Of a DNA stretch of 64,000 bases, positions 35,011-43,094 are shown one piece after another. This stretch comes from CAYLHU01 sp964383715. GTDB taxonomy: Bacteria > Patescibacteriota > Minisyncoccia > Minisyncoccales > CG1-02-41-26. Below the pieces are notes generated by a model, which was not told where the DNA came from, made no database searches, and saw only the letters and a program-made list of their open reading frames with translations. Both the position numbers and the translations under genes were made by a program. Where the stretch lies: assembly GCA_964383715.1 (NCBI GenBank), contig CAYLHU010000001.1, positions 74,725-138,724 on the forward strand, given 5' to 3'. How positions within the stretch are numbered: position 1 is the first letter of the stretch; each line of letters opens with the position of its first letter.

Positions 35011-35172
35011 GTTAGAAAATGTTAGTCTGCCGAAGTTTTGCGGAGCAAAAGTTTGGCAGGTGTTACAGATTCTTACACCCGTCTAAGTTTTGCCTTCGGC
35101 AAAATTTGGGCGGGTAAAGGTTTGGTTACTAAAAACTCTTCGGCTTCGCCTCGCATTTTTAGACCAAACACT
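35011..35172 (-). promoter_or_regulatory. rpsD leader: same modular plan, different hairpins
   Basis: Plus-strand order: TTAGAAAATGTTAGTCTGCC, hairpin AAGTTTTGC-GGA-GCAAAAGTTT, GGCAGGTGTTACAGATTCTTACACCC, hairpin AAGTTTTGCC-TTC-GGCAAAATTT, then GCGGGTAAAGGTTTGGTTACT. The flanks match the leaders of rpsK, rplO and rpsQ, but the two hairpin cores are of another family. This shows that the slots, rather than one particular hairpin, are conserved. Confidence 0.65.
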
Positions 35173-35625
35173 TTATACTCTCCTTGGTTTTTTGGGACGG
35201 CAACCATTATGAGGGATTGGCGTTATATCTTGAATACTCTCAATCTCTAACCCCTGGCTCACCAACGATTTCAAGGCGGTATTTCTCCCCCCTCCAACTC
35301 CTTTAATAAAAATACTAATTTTTTTTATTCTCAATTTTTCACAAATAAGAGCTACCGCTTGGGCAACTTTTGACGCCGCATAAGATGTCCCTTTTTTTGT
35401 TCCCTTAAACCCAATAGCGCCAGCACTTCTTGAAGCCAAAACATCTCCACTTTCATTAGTTAAAGTGATAATAGTATTGTTATAAGTTGAAGAAATATAA
35501 ACCCTCCCACCCCTAAATTTTTGGGTTGGAGAAATAGAAATTTCTTTTCGGAAACTTTTATCTACTTTTTCCCTTTCAGATAAAATCTCCTTTTCTGTTT
35601 TTTTAACAACTCTTTTCTTCCCCAT
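35173..35625 (-). CDS. rpsK: 30S ribosomal protein S11
   Basis: Platform protein of the small subunit. Core motifs GRVYISSTYNNTIITLTN, SAGAIGFKGTKKGTSYAA and the ending NGCRPKKPRRV are typical. About 30 extra charged residues precede the core (length 150 against about 129). The start is next to the shared leader AAACATCTTCTAATATG (variant with AAAACATC). Confidence 0.97.
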   Translation of the reverse strand: MGKKRVVKKTEKEILSEREKVDKSFRKEISISPTQKFRGGRVYISSTYNNTIITLTNESGDVLASRSAGAIGFKGTKKGTSYAASKVAQAVALICEKLRIKKISIFIKGVGGGRNTALKSLVSQGLEIESIQDITPIPHNGCRPKKPRRV

Positions 35626-35914
35626 ATTAGAAGATGTTTTCGCCTAACCCAGCACTTATTTCTATAAAAGTATTACAAATGTTTTAACTTTATAAATTTG
35701 TTTTTCTGTACAAATAAGTGCTGGGTTAGACGGGTTACAGATTCTTATACCCAGCACTTATTTCTGAAACACAAGATAGAGATTAACATTATCGTTCAGA
35801 TTTATAAAGTTAAAACCCTTGTAATATTTCCATAGAAATAAGTGCTGGGTAAAGTTCTGCCAACCAATCGCGCTACGTCTCGTTACACTCGGCTTGCGCT
35901 CTTGGGGCATCATT
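35626..35914 (-). promoter_or_regulatory. rpsK leader with two hairpin elements
   Basis: The 80-nt element at 35647-35726 is next to the shared leader, followed by the connector GACGGGTTACAGATTCTTAT and a 102-nt element at 35749-35850. After the outer arm comes AAAGTTCTGCCAACCAATCGCG. No other signal is evident up to the rpsM stop. Confidence 0.7.
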
Positions 35915-36304
35915 TTACTTTGGTGCTGGAGCCGCTTTTCGCCCAGACCCTACTGTTCTTCTTACATTCCCCCTCACTGTCCTAGAATTCTTTTTCGTTT
36001 TCTGCCCCCTAACCGGAAGTTTTTTTATATGCCTTATTCCTCGCCAGCATTTTATTTCTTTCAACCGCTTTATATTACCCATAATATCCCTCCTCAAATC
36101 ACCTTCTATCTTGTGGTCTTTTTCAATAATTTTTCTCAAGTCGGTTATCTCTTTCTCTGTTAAGTCCTTACTTCTCTTATTGGGGTCTACACCAGCTTCT
36201 TTCAAACTTTTCAAAGCCAAAGAATCTCCTATTCCAAAAATATAAGTTAGCCCTACTTTAATTTGTTTTTTTTCAGGTATATCTATACCAGCGATTCTTG
36301 GCAT
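35915..36304 (-). CDS. rpsM: 30S ribosomal protein S13
   Basis: Head protein contacting the large subunit and P-site tRNA. PRIAGIDIPEKKQIKVGLTYI opens the protein, with CWRGIRHIKKLPVRGQKTK and the basic tail VGSGRKAAPAPK. At 129 residues it is full length. It follows rpmJ and precedes rpsK, the standard alpha-operon order. Confidence 0.97.
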   Translation of the reverse strand: MPRIAGIDIPEKKQIKVGLTYIFGIGDSLALKSLKEAGVDPNKRSKDLTEKEITDLRKIIEKDHKIEGDLRRDIMGNIKRLKEIKCWRGIRHIKKLPVRGQKTKKNSRTVRGNVRRTVGSGRKAAPAPK

Positions 36305-36470
36305 ATAATTTTAAAATTTCTAATTTCTAATTAAACTAATTTCTAATTAATGTCTAATATCAGAATGTCTAATTTCTAAAATTTTGGTCACTTTTTCATT
36401 AGCTTCTGTTCTTAATTAGATATTAGATATTAGAAATTAGTAATTAGTTATTGCTTTTGCGAAGCAAAAG
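36305..36470. repeat. TAATTTCTAATT inverted repeat
   Basis: AT-rich imperfect inverted repeat of the type seen at 2704-2905, ending in GCTTTTGCGAAGCAAAAGC, a perfect palindrome just before the rpmJ stop. Confidence 0.7.
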
Positions 36471-36587
36471 CTATTTCCCCTGTCTTTGTTTATGCTTAGG
36501 ATTTTCGCAAATAACATAAACCCGACCCTTTCTTCGAACGATCTTACAATCTTTACAAATTTTTTTAACTGATGGTCTAACTTTCAT
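36471..36587 (-). CDS. rpmJ: 50S ribosomal protein L36
   Basis: A 38-residue ORF reading MKVRPSVKKICKDCKIVRR and ending KHKQRQGK. It has the zinc-binding C-x2-C ... C ... H arrangement of L36. Position between infA and rpsM is the conserved one; the start is 10 nt after infA. Confidence 0.95.
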   Translation of the reverse strand: MKVRPSVKKICKDCKIVRRKGRVYVICENPKHKQRQGK

Positions 36588-36597
36588 CGTATTTAAC

Positions 36598-36813
36598 CTA
36601 TTTTAACCTATAAACAATCCTTCCTCTCTTCTTATCATAAGCGCTCACTTCAACTAAAACTTTATCCCCGGGTAAAATTTTTATTCGGTAAATCTTCAGC
36701 TTTCCTGCCAAATGAGCCAATACTTCGTCCCCTGTCTCTAATTTAACTTTAAACAAAAGACTAGGTAGGGACTCTATAACCTGGCCTTTTATTTTTTCTT
36801 TAGTGTCTTTCAT
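36598..36813 (-). CDS. infA: translation initiation factor IF-1
   Basis: OB-fold factor that binds the A site during initiation. GQVIESLPSLLFKVKLETGDEV and the C-terminal DKVLVEVSAYDKKRGRIVYR are diagnostic. Length 71 is normal. It is immediately followed by rpmJ. Confidence 0.96.
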   Translation of the reverse strand: MKDTKEKIKGQVIESLPSLLFKVKLETGDEVLAHLAGKLKIYRIKILPGDKVLVEVSAYDKKRGRIVYRLK

Positions 36814-36844
36814 CTACTATGAAACCTAACTTAGCAAATCTTGA

Positions 36845-38098
36845 TTAAAATGTCAATTTAACTTTTATTTTCTTAATGTCCTTTGGGGCTTTTCTAACCC
36901 AAAAAGGTTTGAACGAAAGATTAGCTTCCTTCACTTGAGAATAATTTTCAAGAATAAAATCTCTAATTTCTTTTTCTAACAATCCCCTAATATTCAAAGC
37001 GATGGATTCCACCGGTATTTTTTTATATAAATCAAAATTTATTTTAGCATTGAGAACTACCTTCCCTGAAGAAGAAAGAAGGTTTTTGGAAAAAAATTCT
37101 ATTTTTAAATTTTCAATATTGAAATCTTCCTCTTCCGATATGTTCCCTCTAATATAATTAACTGCAATTTCCTTTACATCTGAAAAAATAAAAGCTAACC
37201 CTTTGACTTTTATCCTCCCCTCACAATTAATTTCCGAAACATTTTCTCCGACATCTTCAGAACAAGAACTTTCAAATTCTTCCACCAACAAGGAATCCTC
37301 ATTTAAGGAGAAACCTTCGGGAAGGTCATTTTTCATAGATTCTTTGACTAAATCCAGCAAGTCGCCTCTTAGCCCCTCTTTAGACAAATCTATATCTTCT
37401 CGACTGACTACCTCTATCTCATTTTTGGAGCCCCCAGTTATTGCCTCTTCCGATTCGGCCCAAACGCTGTAATAAAGAGAGTTCCCAACTAAGCCCGGAA
37501 CTGAAAATCTTGAAGGACTGATATTGTAATCATCCCCCTCTTCCTGGGCCACAACCCTCACATCTTTATAACTGGGAATAACTTTGCCATTAACAATTTG
37601 AGCTGCCGGCAAATATATTTTATTGGGACAATGAAAAATTTTCCCGCCATCTGAAGAAAGGAACCTCGTGGAAGCCCTCAATGTGATTTCCCGAACTGGA
37701 TTGGTAGAATTATAAACTCTGATAATCCCTTCGCTTTTTGCCCCCGTAATTTCTCGACCGGTTGTTTTAAATGTTCCTTTTTTTGTTTCTTCTTTTTCAA
37801 AAAATCTTCCCGGAATAATTTTATTTTGAATATCCGAAGAAGATTGGGCAATATTAACCTCTATATCTTGTTCAAAAGTCCTATTCTCTAACAATGGAGA
37901 AATTTCCAATTCCAATTTTGCATAGAGAGGAGAAGCAAGCCAAATTATAAAAAACAAAAAAACTACTGAAACTGATATTATTAAGAGAATAAAAGAAAAC
38001 TTCTTTTTAAAATGTTTTTTCTTGGATTTTTCAAAAAAAATCTTCTCCGGTTCACTTCTTCTCCCAGGCGGAGTTATGTCAATTATTTTTTCCCTCAT
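36845..38098 (-). CDS. membrane-anchored protein with baseplate J-like domain
   Basis: 417 residues from ATG 38098 (MREKIIDITPPGRR). A basic cytoplasmic N-terminus is followed by one transmembrane segment (about residues 33-55, FILLIISVSVVFLFFIIW), and the rest is predicted outside. The middle part (GTFKTTGREITGAKSEGIIRV, VRVVAQEEGDDYNISPSRFSV) resembles the baseplate J/gp47-like domain often found in single-pass CPR surface proteins. The C-terminal third has no recognised family. No phage genes are nearby. Function unknown; a cell-surface structure is a guess. Confidence 0.65.
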   Translation of the reverse strand: MREKIIDITPPGRRSEPEKIFFEKSKKKHFKKKFSFILLIISVSVVFLFFIIWLASPLYAKLELEISPLLENRTFEQDIEVNIAQSSSDIQNKIIPGRFFEKEETKKGTFKTTGREITGAKSEGIIRVYNSTNPVREITLRASTRFLSSDGGKIFHCPNKIYLPAAQIVNGKVIPSYKDVRVVAQEEGDDYNISPSRFSVPGLVGNSLYYSVWAESEEAITGGSKNEIEVVSREDIDLSKEGLRGDLLDLVKESMKNDLPEGFSLNEDSLLVEEFESSCSEDVGENVSEINCEGRIKVKGLAFIFSDVKEIAVNYIRGNISEEEDFNIENLKIEFFSKNLLSSSGKVVLNAKINFDLYKKIPVESIALNIRGLLEKEIRDFILENYSQVKEANLSFKPFWVRKAPKDIKKIKVKLTF

Positions 38099-38155
38099 AA
38101 ATATTTGTTTTATTAATTTTATTTTACCCCTTAAGTTCCTATAATACAACTTATC

Positions 38156-38506
38156 TTAAACACCGCCAAAATAAATATTTTTTATTTTTTCATTTTCCAA
38201 AATTTCTTTTCCCTCTTCTAAAATAATTTCACCGTTTTTTAAAATACAAACCCTATCGGCAATTCCAACTGCTTTTTTAACATTTTGCTCAACAATAATA
38301 ATACTCGCTCCCTCTTTTTTGTTAATTTCCTGAATTTTTTCAAAGACCTCTTTCATCGCTTTTGGCGCCAAACCAAGAGAGGGTTCGTCAAACAAAAGCA
38401 ACTTTGGACTTTGTATCAAGGCCCGGCCAATGGCCAACATCTGCTGTTCTCCGCCTGAAAGATTAGAAGCTAACTCTTTTTCTCTTTCCTTTAAAACTGG
38501 AAAAAC
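38156..38506 (-). pseudogene. 5'-truncated LivF-type ABC transporter ATPase remnant
   Basis: The frame from 38506 encodes only the C-terminal half of a branched-chain amino acid transporter ATPase: FPVLKERE, signature LSGGEQQMLAIGRAL, Walker B LLLFDEPSLGLAP, and IIIVEQN in the switch position. The Walker A half is missing. An in-frame stop (38507-38509) and the alaS stop at 38516 lie directly upstream, so no fuller frame exists. No permease or binding-protein genes are nearby. An internal ATG could start a 94-residue peptide, but it would not bind ATP. Confidence 0.85.
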
Positions 38507-38515
38507 TTAAATTTA

Positions 38516-40411
38516 CTAAATAAGAATTGCTTTTATTCGTCTCACTCCGGCACTTGATGATTCTTCTTTTTTAATCTTGAATTCTCCCAATTCAGATGTT
38601 CGCTGAATATGAGGACCGGCGCAAATCTCCCGACTAAAAGGAGGTTCTGAGCTTGTCGAAGAATTGCCTCCAATTGTATAAACGGAAACCTTTTCGGGAT
38701 ATTTTTCTTTAAAAAATGCCAAAACGCCTGATTTTAAGGCATCTTTAAGCAACATCTCTTCTCGTTTAACCTCCAAATCCGCTTTAATTTTTTGATTAAC
38801 CAATAATTCAACTTTCTCAATTTCTTCAGAACTCATTTTTCTCTCAAAGGAAAAATCAAATCTTAATCTATCAGGATTAACATTTGACCCCATCTGTTGA
38901 ACTTTCTCCCCCAAGACAATTCTTAGAGCACCCTGAAGTAAATGAGTAGCTGTGTGTAATTTAGTGGCTTTCAATTTCTCCTCCTCTGTTTTTAATTCTT
39001 CTATCCCCACTCCCCCAAATTTTTTCTCCGCTCCTACTCGAGATACCTCCTGATGTTTTTTTAATTTTTTTCTAAAATAATCCCAGTATTCTTTTTCGTT
39101 TATCTTTTTATTTACTTTTGGATATTTCCTTAATTCCTCTAATGTTAAATCTGGAGGAAACCCGTAGGTTTCATACATATAAAAAGCAAACCCACCCTTA
39201 AATGGTAATTGCTGATCTTTTTCTTTTATTAAAGTTTTATTAAATAACTCAAAACTCTCAATATTTTTTTGTAAAAATTTTAATCCGCTATCTAATGTTT
39301 TCCCAAATTTTTCTTCCTCGTCTTTAATAACCTTTAAAATATTATCCTGTTCAGATTTTAATTCCGGATACACTTCCTCGTAAATACCTATCACTTTCTT
39401 AGACAAAGAAACAAGAAAATTTTGAGGTAGCCCCAATATCCTACCATATCGAATAGCCCTTCTTAAAATCCTTCTTAGGGTGTAACCTCTTCCGATATTT
39501 GAGGGTTCAATACCTTCTGCCCCTAAAAAAACAACCGATTTAATATGGTCAGCAACAATCCTCTCCCCCCTCAAATCTCCACAGGGCTGCCCTGTGTATT
39601 TTTCTTTTAAATCTCCACAGGGCAACCCTGTGTATTTTCTTAAATCTTTTAATATTAGCTCAAATATATCCGTTTCAAAAACCGAGGGCTTATTTTGAAT
39701 GACAGCAACCAGTCGCTCAAGCCCCATTCCGGTATCAACTCCTTTTTGTTCCAATAACGAAAACTCCCTATTTTTATCTTGATAATATTCATTAAAGACC
39801 AAGTTCCAAATCTCAATAAATCTTCCGCATTGGCAATTGGGCAAACATTTTTCTCCTAACGAACAAGGGTTGCCAGTCAAATCGTAGTGAATTTCAGTCG
39901 TTGGACCACAGGGACCTTCTTCCCCCGTCGGCCCCCAAAAATTATCTTCCCGTCCAAAAGGATAAATTTTGTTTTTATCAATGCCTAATTTTTGCCAAAT
40001 CTTCCCCGATTCCTCGTCTTTTGAAATCCTACTATCACCCTTAAAAATAGTGAACCATAATCTATCCTTGTCTAAATTACAAATCTCGGTTAAAAATTGA
40101 AAAGACAATTTAATGGCTTCTTCTTTAAAATAGTCCCCAAAACTAAAATTACCTAACATTTCTAAAAATGTTAGGTGGGAAATATCACCAACATTATCAA
40201 TGTCCGAAGTTCGGAGACATTTTTGACAAGAGGAGACCTTATTACCAAAGGGACTTTTTTGACCTAAAAAATATTTTTTAAACTGTTGCATCCCAGCCGT
40301 CGTAAAAAGAACTGTTGGGTCGTCAGAAATTAAAGGACTTGAAGGAATAATCTTGTGTCCCCTTTTTTCAAAAAAATCTAAAAACTTTTGACGAATTTCT
40401 TGAGAGAGCAT
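38516..40411 (-). CDS. alaS: alanyl-tRNA synthetase, short form, with repeat-derived inserts
   Basis: Charges tRNA-Ala. The class II core includes FTTAGMQQFKKYFLG, LGNFSFGDYFKEEA, CGPTTEIHYD and GYTLRRILRRAIRYG. The editing-domain zinc motif HTATHLLQGAL and the later CAGPHIQ are present. It ends there (631 residues), so the C-Ala dimerisation domain is missing. A 12-residue unit KYT-G-PCGDL occurs twice near residue 265-288 before ERIVADHIKS, encoded by two palindromes at 39580-39632. A further odd segment GGNSSTSSEPPF precedes the last zinc motif. Confidence 0.95.
   Translation of the reverse strand: MLSQEIRQKFLDFFEKRGHKIIPSSPLISDDPTVLFTTAGMQQFKKYFLGQKSPFGNKVSSCQKCLRTSDIDNVGDISHLTFLEMLGNFSFGDYFKEEAIKLSFQFLTEICNLDKDRLWFTIFKGDSRISKDEESGKIWQKLGIDKNKIYPFGREDNFWGPTGEEGPCGPTTEIHYDLTGNPCSLGEKCLPNCQCGRFIEIWNLVFNEYYQDKNREFSLLEQKGVDTGMGLERLVAVIQNKPSVFETDIFELILKDLRKYTGLPCGDLKEKYTGQPCGDLRGERIVADHIKSVVFLGAEGIEPSNIGRGYTLRRILRRAIRYGRILGLPQNFLVSLSKKVIGIYEEVYPELKSEQDNILKVIKDEEEKFGKTLDSGLKFLQKNIESFELFNKTLIKEKDQQLPFKGGFAFYMYETYGFPPDLTLEELRKYPKVNKKINEKEYWDYFRKKLKKHQEVSRVGAEKKFGGVGIEELKTEEEKLKATKLHTATHLLQGALRIVLGEKVQQMGSNVNPDRLRFDFSFERKMSSEEIEKVELLVNQKIKADLEVKREEMLLKDALKSGVLAFFKEKYPEKVSVYTIGGNSSTSSEPPFSREICAGPHIQRTSELGEFKIKKEESSSAGVRRIKAILI
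39580..39632. repeat. two in-frame palindromes inside alaS
   Basis: CACAGGG-CTG-CCCTGTG at 39580-39596 and CACAGGG-CAA-CCCTGTG at 39616-39632, exactly 36 nt apart. They encode the repeated TG-PCGDL peptide of AlaRS. Confidence 0.85.
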
Positions 40412-40416
40412 ATTCT

Positions 40417-40938
40417 TTAAGTAAACCTGTCGGCTATTATTGAGGCGGCAAAGGACTCCGGCTTTATTTTCGCCTCAAACCCGTTGCTTTTTATCAAACC
40501 AACAACCTCTTTTATCATATCTTTAGTCGGCCCATTTTGGCCAACATCAGCATGAACATATTGAAATTGATAGTTCAATTTAAGAGGAGATTTCCCAACT
40601 CTCTCCTTGATAGAATCCCTAAACCCCAAAGCCATTTCGCAGGAAAGATAAACTTCTTCCAAAATTCTTTGGCGAAATGTAAAAAATCTTTTCTTGCTAT
40701 CTTCAGGATACCTGATTTTGGTAAGAAAAAATCTCCCCCCTCGTCCTTTTCTTAGAATAACTAAAACAACCGGGAAAGACGGCCTCTCATTAGAGTCCGA
40801 ATCACACCCTATGACAATTTCGTAAAACTCACTGGGCTGGTCTGTCATATAATCAAATACTTTTTCAACCACTCCTTGAAAGCTAACATTTTCACAATTT
40901 GGATTAAAAAAAAGAAAATCTTGATATTTATTAGACAT
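40417..40938 (-). CDS. RNase H-like YkuK/DUF458 family protein
   Basis: 173-residue protein. EIVIGCDSDSN with an acidic pair, the FLTKIRYPEDSKKR strand, RQRILEEVYLSCEMAL helix and YVHADVGQNGPTKDMI match the ribonuclease H-like YkuK family. Catalytic acids would be the D in GCDSD, the E in RILEE and the D in HADVG. The stop is 6 nt from the alaS start, so it is probably co-transcribed with alaS. Activity in the family is not well established. Confidence 0.75.
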   Translation of the reverse strand: MSNKYQDFLFFNPNCENVSFQGVVEKVFDYMTDQPSEFYEIVIGCDSDSNERPSFPVVLVILRKGRGGRFFLTKIRYPEDSKKRFFTFRQRILEEVYLSCEMALGFRDSIKERVGKSPLKLNYQFQYVHADVGQNGPTKDMIKEVVGLIKSNGFEAKIKPESFAASIIADRFT

Positions 40939-41811
40939 ATATGAAATAAATCTATTTATTATTCTATCATAAATCCTAAATTTTGAAAGACACTAAACTA
41001 AAAAAGGTTCGTTTGTGTGCGATGAGGGATTACCCTCATCTTTACAAACTCACTTCGTTCGTTTGTGGACGATCGTCTTAGAATGCACCCTTTTTCTTTT
41101 TCTTTCCTTCGTGCAAAAAAAGGTTCGTTTGTGTGCGATGAGGGATTACCCTCATCTTTACAAACTCACTTCGTTCGTTTGTGGACGATCGTCTTAGAAT
41201 GCACCCTTTTTCTTTTTCTTTCCTTCGTGCAAAAAAAGGTTCGTTTGTGTGCGATGAGGGATTACCCTCATCTTTACAAACTCACTTCGTTNNNNNNNNN
41301 NNNNNNNNNNNNNNNNNNNNNNNNNNNNNNNNNNNNNNNNNNNNNNNNNNNNNNNNNNNNNNNNNNNNNNNNNNNNNNNNNNNNNNNNNNNTCTTAGAAT
41401 GCACCCTTTTTCTTTTTCTTTCCTTCGTGCAAAAAAAGGTTCGTTTCCAGACGATCGTCTTAGAATGCACCCTTTCGTTCACGAGAAATGAAACAAGTGA
41501 AATATAGAAGCAATGCCCTGAAAATTAGGTAATAAAAAAAACAGGTTCGTTTGTGTGCGATGAGGGATTACCCTCATCTTTACAAACTCACTTCGTTCGT
41601 TTGTGGACGATCGTCTTAGAATGCACCCTTTTTCTTTTTCTTTTCTTCGTGCAAAAAAATCTTCACTTTTTTGCTTACCAAAAAACCCGCCGAAGCGAGT
41701 TCTCATAAATAATAATATTTACTTGTTTCGTTTTTGTTTTATTTTATTTTATTTTATTTATTTTAATAAAAAATCTATCTATGGCAGATTTGCTTAAGTA
41801 AAACACAAAAA
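40939..41811. repeat. 116-bp tandem repeat array with gap and ACGATCGT palindromes
   Basis: A 116-bp unit starts at 41006, 41122 and 41238, runs into a 100-N gap (41292-41391), and resumes. A compact palindrome at 41438-41471 (GGTTCGTTTCCAG-ACGATCGT-CTTAGAATGCACC) and another full unit at 41546-41650 follow. Each unit has the arms GGTTCGTTT and AGAATGCACC with a GATGAGGG-ATTA-CCCTCATC hairpin and TTCGTTTGTG on both sides of it. The remaining part to the tpiA stop is AT-rich (TTTTATTTTATTTTATTTTA). No gene. Confidence 0.85.
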
Positions 41812-42561
41812 TTATTTCTTTAAAATCCCCAAAAATTCTTTTGGGTCTAAAGAAGCACCGCCAACCAGTAACCCATCTATCCATGGTTGATTCAGATAAC
41901 TTTCAGCATTTTTAGAATTAATACTCCCCCCATAAAGAATTTTAATATCTTTCCCTGTTTTCTTATTAAAAACTTCTGAAATAATCTTTCTAATATATAA
42001 AATTGAACTAGAAACATCTTCTATCGAAGCTGGTTTTCCAGTCCCTATCGCCCAAATTGGTTCATAGGCAATAATTATTTTTTTTATATCTGAATGAGAG
42101 ACATCTCTTAACCCTTCTTTTAATTGGTTCTTTAGTATTTGAAGATTTTTACCTCTTTCTTTTTCTTCCTTGCTTTCACCCAAACAAAATATCGGCTTAA
42201 TATCTGAAGAGAGAGCTATTTTTATCTTTTTATTTACCATTTCGTCTGTTTCTTTAAAAAACTTTCTTCTTTCAGAGTGTCCCAAAATGGCATATTCTAC
42301 CCCCAAGTCCTTTAACATTATAGCTGAAACTTCTCCGCTAAAAGCTCCTTTGCCAGCTGGTGGATTTTCCCAGAAAAAATTTTGGGTTCCTAATTTTATC
42401 TTTGAATTCTGTTGCTTAACCCAGTCCAAATAGACAAAAGGAGGACAAATGACTATATCAAAATTATTTTTTTTAAGCCCTTTTCGGAGAGAATTAAAAA
42501 GTTTCTTCACTTCCTTTAAGCTGCTCGGATTACATTTCCAATTGGCGATGATAAGCTTCAT
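41812..42561 (-). CDS. tpiA: triosephosphate isomerase
   Basis: Interconverts glyceraldehyde-3-phosphate and dihydroxyacetone phosphate. Active-site elements: IIANWKCNPSS with the catalytic lysine, AILGHSERRKFF with the histidine, and AYEPIWAIGTGKPAS with the glutamate; the phosphate-binding end is LLVGGASLDPKEF. Length 249 is normal. It stands alone between repeat blocks. Confidence 0.97.
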   Translation of the reverse strand: MKLIIANWKCNPSSLKEVKKLFNSLRKGLKKNNFDIVICPPFVYLDWVKQQNSKIKLGTQNFFWENPPAGKGAFSGEVSAIMLKDLGVEYAILGHSERRKFFKETDEMVNKKIKIALSSDIKPIFCLGESKEEKERGKNLQILKNQLKEGLRDVSHSDIKKIIIAYEPIWAIGTGKPASIEDVSSSILYIRKIISEVFNKKTGKDIKILYGGSINSKNAESYLNQPWIDGLLVGGASLDPKEFLGILKK

Positions 42562-42689
42562 AGTTGATACGAATATACGAATTTAATGCTAATCTACAAA
42601 TCTACAAATCTACAAATAAAATGATACGAATATACGAATTACGAATACTATGAATCAACTTGATACCAATTCTCAAATTACGAATAAAA
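42562..42689. repeat. ATTCGTAG-type array between tpiA and the GxxExxY gene
   Basis: Tandem TACGAATTTAATGCTAATCTACAAATC words with short direct repeats, same family as at 29 kb and 53.7 kb. Confidence 0.7.
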
Positions 42690-43076
42690 TTAATTAAGAA
42701 TTCTTCTTGGTTTAAGATATTTATCTCTAAAATTCACAAGCAATCCTAATTTCATTTTAGTAGCTTTTAAGTATCGTTTCATTTGATAATAATCTTCTTT
42801 TAGGAGAATTCTTTTTACTTTAAACTCAATTAAAATTTTATTTTCAACAAAAAAATCAACTCTATTTCCACTAATATCAGAAGATATTGGGAGATCCTTT
42901 TCTCGCTCATAATCTATTTCTTCCTCTTTCAATTTTTTTTCAAAAAAATCTTGATATTGTTTCTCTTTACAAAACCTTCCAAGCTCATTGTGAATATCAA
43001 ATAAAATCCCAGTTATTTTATAAGACAATTTCGGATAGATTACTTTTCCATTTGTAATTCGTATATTCGTATTCAT
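42690..43076 (-). CDS. GxxExxY family protein
   Basis: 128 residues with the family pattern: ITGILFDIHNELGRFCKEKQY (usually GxGFxExxY), then YEREKDLPI, and the PD-(D/E)XK-like strand VDFFVENKILIEFKVKR. The family is common in environmental bacteria; function is unproven. The first glycine of the signature is replaced (GRFCKEKQY). The first seven residues (MNTNIRI) are encoded by an ATTCGTATATTCGTATTCAT repeat, so the gene borrows its start from the intergenic repeat family. Confidence 0.8.
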   Translation of the reverse strand: MNTNIRITNGKVIYPKLSYKITGILFDIHNELGRFCKEKQYQDFFEKKLKEEEIDYEREKDLPISSDISGNRVDFFVENKILIEFKVKRILLKEDYYQMKRYLKATKMKLGLLVNFRDKYLKPRRILN

Positions 43077-43094
43077 TTGTAGATTTGTATCGTC

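Noticed and set aside
36845..38149. Prophage remnant suggested by the baseplate J-like domain
   Set aside because: No other phage structural, packaging or lysis genes nearby, and the protein has a membrane anchor.
41002..41660. Open frames of 60-110 codons in the 116-bp array
   Set aside because: They are translations of a tandem repeat, include N-derived X residues, and lack any start signals or family likeness.
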